This document shows positions 34,395 through 46,920 of a DNA stretch of 64,000 nt, in pieces. Source of the stretch: Cyrtodaria siliqua (taxonomy: Eukaryota; Mollusca; Bivalvia; Adapedonta; Hiatellidae). The notes beneath the pieces were generated by a model that made no database searches, was not told where the DNA came from, and saw only the letters and a list, made by a program, of their open reading frames with translations. The stretch's first letter is position 1. Every line of letters starts with the position of its first letter. The translations under genes were made by a program, and so were the position numbers. The DNA lies in assembly GCA_037043455.1 (NCBI GenBank), contig JAWPHD010008293.1, positions 53,051-117,050 of the forward strand. Direction: 5' to 3'.

Positions 34395-34750
34395 CTTATC
34401 TTGTCGTACCCTTAACGGTTTGTTCTCTTGTTGCTCTGGCTTCTGCCAAGTCACCGAGTACTTACTTTGTGGCTTTCTAGGCTTTTGTTTATTATATTAT
34501 ATATACATGACCATTTATGTGTTTACTTATATTGTCTATTAATGCTGCCTTGCTTGCTAGAGATTATAACCTGGTGGGGATATCTTTATTTACACTGTCC
34601 CGTTTATTGGGATTATAATAGGGTAAGGGTGAGGTCTGGCGTCCTCTGGAACCTGGTTTAAACCCCCTGTTTAAACCCCAAGCTACCTTTTTTGCTACTG
34701 ACCGTTCCAATGCGGTAGCCCTATTGTCAACCATTTTACGTTTGTGATGT
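34395..34750 (-). repeat. Dispersed repeat copy 2 (family of 2.5-2.9 kb)
   Basis: The complement carries, in the same order as at 2535-2910, 'ggttgacaatagggctaccg', 'ggaacggtcagtagc', 'ttaaaccaggttcc', 'ccaataaacgggacagtg', 'agcctagaaagccacaaagt' and 'gagaacaaaccgtta'. Indels and substitutions show an old split. Confidence 0.65.
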
Positions 34751-35660
34751 CGTATCTTGCTTTTTATTTATCTTTAAAGTTGTTCTTTGTTTCTGTGTGT
34801 ATTTGTAGTTGACTGTCGTCCTTGAATGATACTTTTCCTGTTCGATTTTTATATCTACTTTTTAAGTGTCCCATGTCAGGTATGGGCTGTATCTGTATGA
34901 GTGTTGGTAGCTTTAATTCCACTGTAGCAATGTTCTGTACATTATGTGGTGTAACATACTAGGTAAGGCATGTATCTGTATGAGTATGGGAAACTTGAAG
35001 ACTTCTGAAGCTATATTCTTTATCATACATAGGTGTAACTTGGCATGTTTGGTCTATATCTCTACGAGTATGTATTTAGTCGTATATAACCTACTCTTTG
35101 TATAGCATAACATTACCGTTGGTGTCAATCATAGATATGTATTTTAAATCATCTCTGTTTAAATATCTTTGTCAATTAATCCATACCTTTAGCCATTTAG
35201 CATACTAATTTTTATCACTAGATCATTCTGATTACAATATGAATGTTCTTGAAATCTTTATTAAAATATATTTAGTTTCAATATTCATTTCCTTCAAATT
35301 TGAAATACTTCTATATGTTGCAATTAAAGATACTTAACATATATGAACATCTTAAATTTGATGTTAACACACACTTTTTACTACTTTACAATTTAATCAT
35401 TTACTTTGTTTATTAATGTATTTACATAAATACGCATTTACAATTGCTTAGGATATTTTCTTCTACTTTGCCACTTGCCAGTATTACAACGCAAAAACAG
35501 GGTCAACATATTTTTAACAAAACAAGACTCAAATGATTCTTCAGCCTATAATTGCTGTGCCTTATACATGAAAGACATGCATTCAGTTTTGAGATGTTCA
35601 TACATGCTCTACACACTATTGCTTTATTATGTACATATCCTAAACTAGTGTTTGTTCTTC
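34751..35660. other. AT-rich, nothing recognised
   Basis: Short repeated words ('ggtatgggctgtatctgtat', 'ggcatgtatctgtatgagta') suggest a degenerate tandem repeat between about 33680 and 35070. No exon was seen. Confidence 0.4.
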
Positions 35661-36250
35661 TTTTATATGTTAAGTTAAATTAGCTATCTCGCAAACAAAG
35701 CCACATTTTACAACATATGTACACCGTTTATAAACCTACCGACGACGAGGTATATATATATAACTTATCTATTTTGTGATATAACTTATCTATTTTGTGA
35801 ATCCAAACTCATAAACGGCTTTAAAGGGAGTACATCAGGCTTTTCATGGGGGTCTAGGTGCCCGACTTAAAATTGACAAATATTAATATTTTCTGTTTAA
35901 CATGGCCAAAACATGATGAATGAGCCTAAAAATTATCCCTTATTTGCAAAGAAATTCATTCTGCACAGTAATACATGCTAACCTAGGTGACGCACCAGGG
36001 TTAATTTCAGCATTTTACGTCCGTTTCCGTCCTGTCTATATGGTGTTTTCAAAGTTTAGACATTAACAAAATGGTTCTAACATCATATTTTGATTAATAT
36101 AAGTGTTTTATCATCAACGGGAACAATTTTATAATTTAACTTGTTTCTAGAAAAATCCTGATGTACCCCCTTTAAACAGCCAGACCATACCTCAAAATTG
36201 GAGCTTCGAATTAAAAGTTACCAACTCATAATTCAGGCAGATATATGTTT
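35661..36250 (+). repeat. Dispersed repeat with a MITE inside; empty-site copy at 50.17-50.40 kb
   Basis: 'tagctatctcgc', 'ttttacaacatatgtacacc', 'taaacctaccgacgacgag', 'ataaacggc' | 'cagccagaccatacctc' and 'ttaccaactcataattca' match the complement of 50170-50400 in order. The other copy has no insertion between 'cggc' and 'cagcc'. Confidence 0.7.
35821..36175. mobile_element. TTAA-flanked MITE, about 355 bp
   Basis: The ends 'ttaaagggagtacatcaggc' and 'cctgatgtaccccctttaa' are near-perfect complements and are flanked by TTAA (35821-35824, 36172-36175). The paralogous empty site at about 50263-50270 reads TTGA at the same point. This supports insertion with a TTAA duplication. Confidence 0.8.
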
Positions 36251-37640
36251 TAATCACGGGTATTTTAAATCACGGGTATTTTAAAACTAAACTTTTAATA
36301 GGCATATATACATTATTACATGCCCTGAACACCTGGATGGAGTTTTGATAAACAATTTTGTTGTGTTATTTGGCAGGTTAGTTTCTTATAAACATTGTTA
36401 ATTTATCTCTATCTGAAATCAGCACGTAAACCATTATTGATATTATTAGCCTTCAAGCCCATTAATGTTGATTACGAACGATCAAATTTTACTGTCATAA
36501 AAACAGTTATTTATTTCATTTACGACCATTATTTTTGTTTTTTTCTTAAATAAACGACATGTTTATAATTATGTTTTCAAAATTATTCTTCCTCCCAGCT
36601 GTTCCTTCTACTATTTTGTAACTTTAGGGCCTCTACATAAGACCTAACCATTGTATTCTTTTTAAAAACAGCCAACTTGTTTTAATAAATGATAATGACG
36701 ATCAGGCAGACATATGTAATCATGTATACTAGAAATATCAATACCGACAGCGCTCTCCACGGGCTTCTGATGTATGCACATATGACATTATTCTCGTATC
36801 GGAACAGCACGTAAGTCATAATGTCGTCACCGGCAGGGAAACCGGCGAATATATGTGGGCTTTGGTAAGTGCAATGGAAGGAGTAATTTACGATGAACAA
36901 TTTTATTTTGTGATTCACTAGTTTTGGCGAATGTCCTGATATGATATTAAAATTATATTTAAATAAGTGTTTCTTTAAAATGTATGTGCATGTAGACTAT
37001 GTAATATGTACTGTTAAGGTAGCAGTTGTTCTTGTACAGTGTGTATGTGGTTGTTATAATGATTTCTCAAAAAGCAACTGTTTTTAGGATACAGCGCGTT
37101 GTTCTATTGAATTTAACGGAGCGTGTACTGCCCTTTTTATTGTCGATTGACTTTATAAACCAATTTTTATGTAAAGTATATGACATATACCGATATAGAA
37201 ACATATATGTATGTGGTAATTAATACAAATACGCATATGCATGACAATAAAGATATTTGTGTAAAGTTTCATTAATAAACTGTTATGTGGGCGCTTAGTA
37301 TTAAACGTGTGAATCGACAAAGCATATGGACTATTCAATTGTTAGCTGTTTAAGCAAATCGTAAGTTCTTAAGAAACACCGAGAACTAGTGGGTTGAGAT
37401 CAGTACATGAGGTCATTCTTGGCAAATGTACACACAATGCTATTTGTATCCTCGTTTATGGTTTCTTTGAGGCCTTTCACCTGCGAGTATATTGCCCTTG
37501 TCATTGTATTTTCGATCTAGCTCTAAGCACTTTTGATGGTAGATTGCTCCAGAGCGTTTAAATATAAGCTTGTGTGAGTGAAATGACAGATGTGCAGTGA
37601 AGCAGTCTATTTGATGAAGCAGCAATTTTTTTTCGTCATC
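36251..37640. other. AT-rich intergenic, no gene
   Basis: Short frames only (up to 78 codons), with no known protein and no clear splice sites. Confidence 0.4.
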
Positions 37641-37679
37641 TTCAGTTCTGAATCACTCCGGCTATCGTAGCGGCGGAGG

Positions 37680-40175
37680 GTACGCAACCCAACCGGCACA
37701 ACCTCATACTATCATGAGGTCCCTAGTTACAGTTTGGGCCCTAACCATCTTACAATTTAAGAAAGGAAGGATACCAAGCCTCAGCAACTATGGCTGGCAA
37801 TGACTTCCATACATAGATGGTACAGGGGAAGACGCTGAACTTGAAGGTGACTGTAGAAGACATACTGTCTTAACTTTTTCGAGTGAGTGGATCTAGTTCG
37901 TGTTGATGCAGAGGTGAGGAAATCTGCAGCTGGTATATGGTTGATGACTTTGACGAGCTTGGTAAGTTGTATCTTTGCTCGCCTGGGTTTAAGTGTTTCC
38001 CACTCTAGGTCTTCAAGCATCTCTATGACGCTGCTGGTATTCCGGTACTTTTTTTTTGGTTGTGTACCTAGCTGCTCTTCTTTTGACCATTTCAAGCTTG
38101 CTCTTGAGATTTGTCTGTGTGAGGGTTCCGCACTCATGCTCAGTATTCCAGGTTGGCTCTAGCCAGTGTGTAGTATGTTTGAGCATTGGTTTCTCTACTA
38201 TTTACGCGCAGGTTCCTTTGTTAACATCCCAGCATAGTGTTGCCCTTCTTCACGGTCCTGTCTCTGTGACTGTTCCAGTAAAAGTTGATGGGGGGGGGGG
38301 GGGGGGGTATGTCCACTCCAAGGCATTCTGACTGGCATTCAGCTTCAAGTTGGTAGCCTTTTAGGGTGTAGTCGAAGATGTCTGGTGTTCCAGCCATTGT
38401 AACACGTAGCACAGTACACGTGTCGTGGTGGAAGGACATACTCCATGTTTCTTCCCACTGTGCCAGCTTGGTCAGATCTTCTTGCAAAGAGAGGCAGTAT
38501 TGGATTGTACTAATGCCCTGTAGATGATGCAATCATCGCCGAACAGTCGTGTCTTTGCCGCTACACAGTCTGGTAGATCATTGGTGAACATCAGGAAAAG
38601 CAAGTGGCCCTGGACAGTCCCTTGAGGAATCCCGCTAACCACTGGTGCCTTTTCGGATGTAGCTCCATATACCAGTTGGCATTTGTCGAATAAGAAAAAC
38701 TTGATCCAGTCGTGTGTCTGACCTCGGATACCGTAGTGGTGTATCTTTGCAAGTAGCCGTAGGTGTGACACGCGGTCGAAGGCTTTCTAGGATGATGAGA
38801 TCCAGCTGCTTTCCTTCGTCTAAGGTCTGCAAGTTAGTGTACTAGTGTGAGCAGCTTCTTCTGGCTCGAAATCCGTGTTGACATTCGGTAAGTACAAGGT
38901 CTTGCTCTAGGTGTTTGAGGACATTGGTTACAATAGTATGCTCTTGTAGCTTACAGCAGAGGCTTGTCAATGACGGTAGTTGCTCGCTTTGAATCGGTCT
39001 TCTTTCTTGAAGATGGCTGTGCCATTTGCTAGTCTCCAGTCGTCGGGTACTGTACCACTGTACCACAGTCGAATGATCTCTGAAAAATAGCGAATAGCAA
39101 TGGTGCTAGTTTTTCGGTCATGTCCTTCAAGATTCTTGTTGGGATCATATCAGGTCCACGAGCCTTGTTAGGATTAACTTTTCTCAGCAGTGTTAGGACG
39201 CCCTCTTTGGCGAATTGGATTTCAGACATTAAAGGGAATGGTCGCCCTGCTGGTTTTGGGATGTCAGAGGTGTCTTCCTTTGTGAAAACTGATTCATATC
39301 GCTGGTTTAGGATGTTAGTCTTGTCTTTAACATCAGCGTGCATCTTGCCGTGTGATTTGAGTGGCGCAACTCCGCTATTGTCTTTTCTTAGCGACTTTAC
39401 GTAAATCCAGAATCGTTTCTGCTGCCCTGGGTTATGGTCACTCACAGGATCGCCGATCTCGATGATGTTTTCGACATACTTCCAGTATGTTTGCCTCTCG
39501 GCTTTCTGGACTTGAGTGGATCTTTGTGCCTGTCGATCCAAGGTTAATTTGTAGATCTTGTTTCCACGTAAAAGCTTCTTGGGGATATGCTTCGCCGTCA
39601 ATGAGTGCAGCATGGATTTGAATACGGGCCATGGGTGTTCACTTAATTTGTTGAAGGAAGTCTGAGGTTAACTCGACGAGGTCATGACAGAGGTTGGCTT
39701 GCAAGGAGATGTCTTCTTCATCCAAGGGCTTAAGCTGGACTCTATGAATACTGCTTCATGATCGGATATTTCAGGGATTACATTTGGTTGACTAGTGTCT
39801 CATTGTTTATGAGAAACAAGACCAGGACAATAGAGCTGGTCTCTGTGACCCTCGTTGGTTCTGTGAATAACTGCTGTATATAGTGGTCATTGGCAGTCGT
39901 CAGCAGGTGTTGACATTGGGCCCTATGTGCAGGGTATGTTTTGACAGTCTACGTCCAGCCATAGGTGGGCGCCATTATGTGTGGGTATCCTAGGCAAGTA
40001 TGCAGTCTTTCTAGGTACTTTGGGCCATGGTTGTCTGTAACAGGTGCCAATGTATAGATCCTTGGACCCTTTGACCCTTAGCCTGACGTTTGCCCATACT
40101 AGTTCGCATTCTTGATCTAATTTGAAATCTTCTGGTGCTTCATTCTCATAATTGCTTGAGATAAAAAGAAACACT
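37680..40175 (-). mobile_element. Decayed non-LTR retrotransposon (jockey/CR1-like ORF2)
   Basis: Read on the minus strand from 40175 down. Endonuclease remnant: GVFLFISSNYENEAPEDFKL, then CELVWANVRL and DLYIGTCYRQPW. Linker: RFWIYVKSLRKDNSGVAPLK and NKARGPDMIPTRILKDMTEK. Reverse transcriptase start: LPSLTSLCCKLQEHTIVTNV and CQHGFRARRSC. Core: HYGIRGQTHDWIKFFL, SGIPQGTVQGHLLFLMFTND and RLFGDDCIIYRAL, where GDD replaces the usual (F)ADD. C-terminal region: LQEDLTKLAQWEETWSMSFH and IEMLEDLEWETLKPRRAKIQ. At least four frame changes break it, so it is dead. The 5' end stops where the 40.2-41.8 kb array begins. A poly-G run (38289-38307) interrupts the 3' part. Confidence 0.88.
38289..38307. repeat. 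Poly-G run
   Basis: Nineteen or so consecutive G bases inside the decayed LINE. The true length is uncertain, as homopolymers are error prone. Confidence 0.8.
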
Positions 40176-41850
40176 CCAGTTGGCCCCGCCCCGGGGGTCA
40201 CAGTTTTACATAGACTTATATAGGGAAAAACACTCTTCTTCTCTGAAACTGCAAGAGCCAGTTTAATATTTTGCATTTACTATAAGCTTATGGTCCTCTA
40301 CCAATTTTGTTCAAATGGTGACCCTGATGTCAAATTTGGCCCCACCCCGTGGGTTACAGTTTTACATAAACTTGTATAGGAAAAAAAATCTTTTCTGAAA
40401 CTACAGGAGCCAGAGATTTACTATTTTGGATTTACTATAAGATTATGGTCCTTTACCAAGTTTGTTCAAATGATGACCATGTGGTAACAGTTTTACATAG
40501 GCTTGTATAGGGAAAAACTGAAAAAATCTTCTCTGGAACTGCAAGAGCCAGAGGTTTAATATTTTGCATATGCTATAAGCTGATGGTCCTCTACCAAGTT
40601 TGTTCAAATGGTGACCCTGGTGTCAAATTTGGCCCCGCACCGGGGGTCACAGTTTTACGTAGACTTATATAGGACAAAATTAAAAAATATTCTCTGAAAC
40701 TACAAGAGCCAGAGGTTTAATATTTTGCATTTACTATAAGATTATGGTCCTTTACCAAGTTTGCTCAAATGGTGACCATGGGATCACACTTGGGCCCGCC
40801 CCGGGGGTCGCAGTTTTACATAAGCTTGTATAGGGAAAAACTGAAAAAAATATTCTTCTCTGGAACTGCAAGAGCCAGAGGTTTAATATTTTGCAGTTGC
40901 TATAAGGGGACTACTACCAAGTTTGTTCAAATGGTGACCATACGGTCAATTTTGGCCCCGCCCCGGGGGTCATAGTTTTACACAGACTTATATAGGAAAA
41001 AATTCTTCTTCTCTGAAACTGCAAGAGCCACTGTAATATTTTGCATTTGCTATATATAAGCTTATGGTCCTCTACCAATTTTGTTCAAATGGTGATCCTG
41101 ATATCAAATTTGGCCCCACCCCGGGGGTTACAGTTTTACATAGACTTGTATAGGAAAAAACAATATTTTCTGAAACTACAGCAGGCAGAGGTTTAATATT
41201 TTGCATATGCTATAAGCTTATGGTCCTCTATGTAGTTTGTTCAAATGGTGGTCACAGTTTTACGTAGACTTATATAGGACAAAATTAAAAAAAATCTTCT
41301 CTGAAACTACAAGAGCTTAAGGTTTAATATTTGGCATTTGTTATAAGATTATGGTCCTTTACCAAGTTTGTTCAAATGGTGACCCTGGGGTCAAATTTGG
41401 CCCCGCCCCGGGGGTCGCAGTTTTACATAGGCTTGTATAGGGAAAAACTAAAAAAAATCTTCTTCTCTGGAACTGCAACAGACGGAGGTTTAATATTTTG
41501 CATTTGCTATAAGATTATAGTCCTCTACCAAATTTGTTCAAATGGTGACCCTAGGGTCAAATTTGGCCCCACCCTGGGGTCATAGTTTTACATAGACTAT
41601 ATAGGAAAAGCATTGAAGTCTTCTTCTCCGGAACTACAAGAGCCAGAGGTTTAATATTTTGCATTTACTATACTCTTATGGTCCTTTACCAAGTTTATTC
41701 AAATGGCGACCCTGGGGTCACATTTGGCCCGGCCCCAGGGTTCACATGTTTTACAGACTTGTAACCACAAGGCATACAGCTCTCATATATTACATGTAGC
41801 CCTGGGGTCACATTTGGCCCTGCCCCAGGTGTTACACTCTAGCACCTTCA
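40176..41850 (+). repeat. Tandem array, about 150-bp unit, ten to eleven units
   Basis: Each unit reads 'ggccccgccccgggggtcac', 'agttttacatagacttgtat', 'agggaaaaac', 'cttctctgaaactgcaagag', 'ccagaggtttaatattttgc', 'ctataagcttatggtcctct', 'accaagtttgttcaaatggt', 'gaccctggggtcaaattt'. Units are 80-95 percent alike by eye. It is the same family, opposite in direction, as 29.48-30.2 kb. Confidence 0.9.
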
Positions 41851-44800
41851 TTTTGTATTTGATCGTTACCAAACGTTGTCAGTGTCTTTATATCAATGTT
41901 GTTAACACAACAGAGCAACTTTCTTGAAGAATCTTAACCAAACTTGCACAGATTGTATATGGCAATAAGATTTCGATGAAGTTCGAAATGTGCCAGAACT
42001 CAGGTGATCGATTTAGGGCCATATCTATGGCCATATTGGCCCTCTTGTTTAATGCGTTATAGTGTAGGCTTTGTCAGAATAGCTGCTTTGAAAAATCACT
42101 CGCAGTTAAGTGTTCTTATCAGTGTAGTACACACATTGCATCACAGGAAGTGTCCACCTGTCGGTATAATAGCAGTCAGTAAATAATTCTCATTTTTTTG
42201 AAAAAGGCATTTTCACTAATTTAAAGTGCCATTTTTGGTTTATATCACATTGTTGATCTATTTGTTACATTTTTCAAGCACTGTCATGTTAATATTGTGA
42301 GTTTTAAATTATTATGATTTTGGTTATATGGAAATGAGTGTATGAATACAATTTTGGCATCTCACTGTTTATGTTTTTAAAGGGAGCATTCATTCACGAA
42401 ACACGTTCCTTCTTAGAAGATTCATGACCCCCACTTTTCTGTGGATTGATTGGCAGCATATGTGTCATTCGTGATGACAATGGAAGTTATTCATTTTTAA
42501 TTTTGGGCCTAGATATGAATGACAACGTGGCATTTAAATTTTAATTCATACACGACAAAATGCAAAAAAATCAATGGGCGTGTTACACCTGCATCGTGAA
42601 CAGGGAATTAAGCCGCAAGCGTTTATCGATAACACTGATCTGATTAGATACAACCTGGGCGAATTGCAATATCGCTGTCGTCATTAGGTGGTCTCATCAA
42701 ACGTGTACTGTCGAACACATTTTTTTGAGAGCTGACATCAATATCACTGTAAATTTTCCCCATGGGTTTCAACCTTTAAAGGGAGGAATCATCGCGAGAT
42801 TCCGACTCAGATTCAGAAACTTGTGATGAGCAGAAGTCATCATTGGGTTATGACGATGTGCATGACATGTTATTGGAGTTTAGGACATTTGCTGCTGACA
42901 GATGCTAGCTTGTTGTCACCAGTGCAATGTTTAATCGGGCTGACAGATTGATTGATTGATTGAATGTTGTTTAACGGCTCATCAACACAATACAGGTTAT
43001 TTAGAGCCGCCCCAGAGAGAGGGGAAGGATACATAGGAATCCCGGGCTGACAGAGAAACCTATCATAGATCGAAACGAAACGTTATTTTAAGTAGCTGTA
43101 TACATTAATACATGTACTATTTTATTTCAGTTAAAATAAATTTACCAGTATATACATAAAAACAGTATTTAATATATATTCATTAAACAAACAAATATTA
43201 AACAAAACGGCACGAATTGGTCAAACTTATTTCGAAAAATGGACGGGCCTTGGCGGGACAACGCAGTTTGTATATTTGTACCAGTGCCCGTATTAGCGTT
43301 CAACGGTTTTCTAGAGTACCTTGACCGAAAAAAACAACTGACATCAATACATAGGCTAGCACTCGTAAATGGAAGGCACAAGGTAACCAATAACAATTTC
43401 CCGCGCATGCAAGTCAAATAATGTCATAAACTCACATTATTAAGGCAAAAACAGTATCTTGAACATATACATAAATAAGTTTTTATGAAATCGCATCACT
43501 GACAAAACGGAACGGACTGGCATAAAGATAAATTCGCCCATGTTACTTTTAAAACAGAAATACTGTCATTATTGCGGAGGGGAGTGTGGAAGCAAACTCC
43601 CCGCTGCAGTGTTAACATAATGGTATATAACAAATTAAAGGCTGACCAGATTTCTGAGCTAAAATCAAAGCACTGAAAGTGTTGAATGCGGCGGGGTTTG
43701 TGTAACGAACAAAATCTGAATAAGACGAAATTGCCATGAATAACAAAGTGCATATAGCGGGGGGATTTGCAGTGGCTGTATTATGGCAGTGGCAGTTATG
43801 TAGAGTACGGACCACAGTGTAAGTCTTTAGGTTTTTATATTCATATTGGGTTTTGTTTAGAGAACCGTTCTATTACATATAAAATTTACGATGACCAGGT
43901 ATTTTGTGTTATTAAAACACTCAACTGTTCTCAAATTAAATTAGTATTTTAACACATTTATTTATAGTCAGTCTGGTGCGATCTATTGCTTCTCTTTCCT
44001 ATGTTAAATAAGTATTCATTCCTACGTCGGCCTACACTAGGAGTATGAGAAAGTACGCCAGCAATTTGCACAACAAATTATTTTGCACAACAAATTATTG
44101 CATCCGCATGCAGTGAACTATGATAGAAAATTGCCTTTAAAAGATAAATTTCGTCTATTGTGACACTAGTTTTATTAGTTCTAAATTAAAATGCATGTAA
44201 TCTTGTGTATATACTGGAGGTCAATGAGAACGCACCAGAAGATTATATGGGTGTTACATTTTATTGCTAAAGAAATTTATGATAAAGAAGAGGATATTTT
44301 GACATTGCAACAAATGCAAACACTAATTATCTCAGATTTTCTAAACATGGTGTATAGAGTTCAATTAATGTCACACGGGTAGAAAACCGTTTTACCATTT
44401 CTAGGAAGTTCTCCCGACGTCACGTTATTTCAACAAGATTACGCCAGGTGACACTTAGCTACTGTGCATTTCAAGGTGCCTGGACGTCAAATATGAACAA
44501 ATATTTGTTTTTATTACTTGCTATATGTTTTCCTACTGATATCGTTAGACAGAATAATAATAGACGCTCCTGGATATGTTTACAATCTTGTCATAGCCAT
44601 CCGTTATGCTTCACAAAGCCTAAAATTCATTTTGACGCCCTTGAATTAAAACAACATGTCGGCATTTCTAAGGTTCGGAAGTACCAAATAAAACGTAGGT
44701 TATGCAGGGTGATGTTGTTGTTCAATGTTCAGCGCTTCCAGCAATCGATCATACTTATCTTTTATTTTGGAATGAAAAACATTATATCTATCAAATAAAT

Positions 44801-45474
44801 GGTAGGTAAATAGCATACCGCGTCCATATTTTATTATTTACACCGCTATTGGTCAACTGATTATGTAAGTCACCCAACCCTATAAAAATGGAATGTTCCG
44901 CCGTCGCCATTTTTGTTTTCGGCTATCAATAAATTTAATGCATTTTTGGCTTTGCGAAGCTTAGAGAACGGCTACGCCAAGATTGCAAACAGATTCAGGA
45001 GCGTCCGTTTTCATTCTATTCAATCATATCAGATATGAAAACATATAGAAAGTAATAAAACAAAAATCTCGATTCATATTCTACGTCTGGGCACCCTGAA
45101 ATGCACATTAGAGTTACAAGTGACGTTATCTTGCTGAAATAACACGGCATCGGGAGGATTTCCTAGGAACAGTAAACGATTGGCCATAACCAGTATTAAA
45201 ATACAAAAATGTGTGACTTTTGTTTTCTACCCACGTGACTTTAATTGAACACTATACAACATATTTAGAAATTCTAAGACAACCAGTGTTTGTATTTGTT
45301 AATAAATAGCATTCGGTTTCAAAATATGCACTTATTATTATAAATTATCGATACTTAATCAATACAATTTAACAACCATATAATTTACTGGTGCGTTTTC
45401 GTTGAACGTCAGTAGATTACGACATATACAAATAGTGCAAATAAAGGTGATTCGTCCTGTATCTGATCAGGTAT
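41851..45474. other. Intergenic, no gene recognised
   Basis: Holds a (GATT)n microsatellite near 42950 next to 'ttgtttaacggctcatcaac' (a dispersed repeat fragment). A 116-codon plus-strand frame (44448-44798) has a hydrophobic stretch (YLFLLLAICFP) but no family resemblance or supporting splice signals. 'cctataaaaatgg' near 44879 could be a TATA box, but no gene follows. Confidence 0.4.
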
Positions 45475-45660
45475 TCAGGTTCGTGGGCTCGGATCAACTG
45501 CAACTTTACCAATGTTAAACACGTCTTTAGCGTTATCTGTGTCTGCTAATGTGTTGCGACCGTATACTGAAGTTTTATACAACAGATGATCAACCAGCAC
45601 CATGGCTTCCGGCGTCATGTAATGGAAAGTGATAGCAAACTGACTACAGCAGCCGGGTCC
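45475..45660 (-). CDS. C1GALT1-like last exon
   Basis: The 3' splice site 'tatattacag' precedes 45660 and TGA ends the frame at 45477-45475. The 61 residues begin GPGCCSQFAITFHYMTPEAM and continue VLVDHLLYKTSVYGR. 'GCCS..a.sFHYv.P..m..l.yl.Y' is the conserved end of core-1 beta-1,3-galactosyltransferase (T-synthase), with its cysteine pair. It enters in phase 0, matching the donor at 51760, so splicing gives ...NNPQET-GPGCC.... The tail after VYGR diverges from the usual 'LRPYG' ending. Several degenerate copies of this exon lie upstream in the same intron. Confidence 0.85.
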   Translation of the reverse strand, partial: GPGCCSQFAITFHYMTPEAMVLVDHLLYKTSVYGRNTLADTDNAKDVFNIGKVAVDPSPRT

Positions 45661-46269
45661 CTGTAATATAAACACACATAGATGTATATATAAGATTTTC
45701 AATGTACAATAGATACGAAATTAAGAGCATTTCAATATAACTATCTTACACGAATTTTACCTTACATAAACTACTACACAAAGCTAGTAAATTCAAGTCC
45801 GTGTGAGTTCTGCAACCTGCATGTGCAAACGCTTTTACTCCGTTTTTTTGGGTATGTCATTTACTCACCAAACAAAGTACCCTTTTTTGCTAGTATTCCC
45901 ATAGGCCAGTTTTGAGGGCGTAGGACAGCTTGAACATCGCTTTAATTAAACAATGTTTGATCTTTTAAGTACACTTCACTGAATACTAAATATTTCTTTA
46001 AACAGTTTCAAATTTTACAAAGCATTACTATTTTATTTATGCTATGGAAACCTTGAAGGAAGGTAATTTGATGGTTTTTGATAATCAAAAGTTGCTACCT
46101 ACACAATCGGTGATTTTCTTTGATTTTGTTTTCGAAAGCAACGTAGAGAGAATATTGTCTTGGACAAATTGAGGTACTGTTTGCAGATTTTATGTTTTTC
46201 ATGTGTTTTTAAGTGTTTTTATGTGCGCGGTTAAAAACCCACAAAAAAGAGATAGATATTGCATCCGCA

Positions 46270-46316
46270 TCATTGCTTCATGTAATGAAAACCGATAGCA
46301 GCAGGGTCCCTTTAAT
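46270..46316 (-). pseudogene. Decayed copy of the last exon (short)
   Basis: 'cattgcttcatgtaatgaaa' 'accgatagcagcagggtccc' matches the last-exon text 'ggcttccggcgtcatgtaat' 'ggaaagtgatagca...gcagccgggtccc' with the middle deleted. Confidence 0.55.
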
Positions 46317-46410
46317 AGAACAAAGATATACATGTATATTCAATCGGCATAATGTTTTCCGGTTGCCTGCGATGGAAATTGATGTCATCTTGACCACAGC
46401 AGCCGGGTCC
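46312..46410 (-). pseudogene. Second copy of the last exon, acceptor intact
   Basis: The acceptor 'tatattacag|ggacccggctgctgt' is identical to that of the 45660 exon. The frame reads GPGCCGQDDINFHRRQPENI and stops at 46312 after 32 residues. The FHY...P core is damaged (FHRRQP). If used it would give a short alternative C-terminus. A MITE begins seven bases on its intron side. Confidence 0.7.
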
Positions 46411-46416
46411 CTGTAA

Positions 46417-46897
46417 TATAAAGGGAATATAGAGACACAGCCAAACATCTTTATTATTGAGAGTTCTAAAAAACTTGAATAAGGGTGAAAGAATTATCAA
46501 AATCGGATAATTAACAAAGGAGATAATATCATTTGAAGGTTCTGCAGAAAGAATTTTGAGAGCTATGACATCACAGTTCTAAATGGCCATAAATGGAATA
46601 TTTATAAATATGAAGAATTAATATATCAGAAAAAACATGACAGCAACTGTATGAACAATATGTATACTTAATGGCAGTAATGCTTTATGTGACCAGTAAA
46701 TGAGTCTGCATTCATTTCCCGAACTATGACGTCATAGTTTCAAAATGGAGAATCCCATGTCCGTTTTAGAACAACTTTCAAATGGTCAAATAATTTTTGT
46801 TTATCCTCCGATTTTGATAATTCTTCCATCTTTTCTCAAGTTTTTCGGAGCTCTCAAAAACAGAGCTTGTTTGGCTGTGTTGTTTAATTCCCTTTAA
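46417..46897. mobile_element. MITE, about 480 bp, long inverted ends
   Basis: The left arm 'aaagggaatatagagacaca' 'gccaaaca' through 'gaattatcaaaatcgg' pairs over about 85 bases with the right arm 'ccgattttgataattc' through 'tgtttggctgtgttgtttaa' 'ttccctttaa'. The right limit is TTAA; the left has TATA, probably a mutated TTAA. It resembles in its ends the MITEs at 19435 and 35821. Confidence 0.75.
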
Positions 46898-46920
46898 CTA
46901 AGATATAAATCGAATCATTA

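Noticed and set aside
44448..44798. 116-codon plus-strand frame with a hydrophobic stretch
   Set aside because: No family resemblance, no promoter or splice support, and composition like the surrounding AT-rich DNA.
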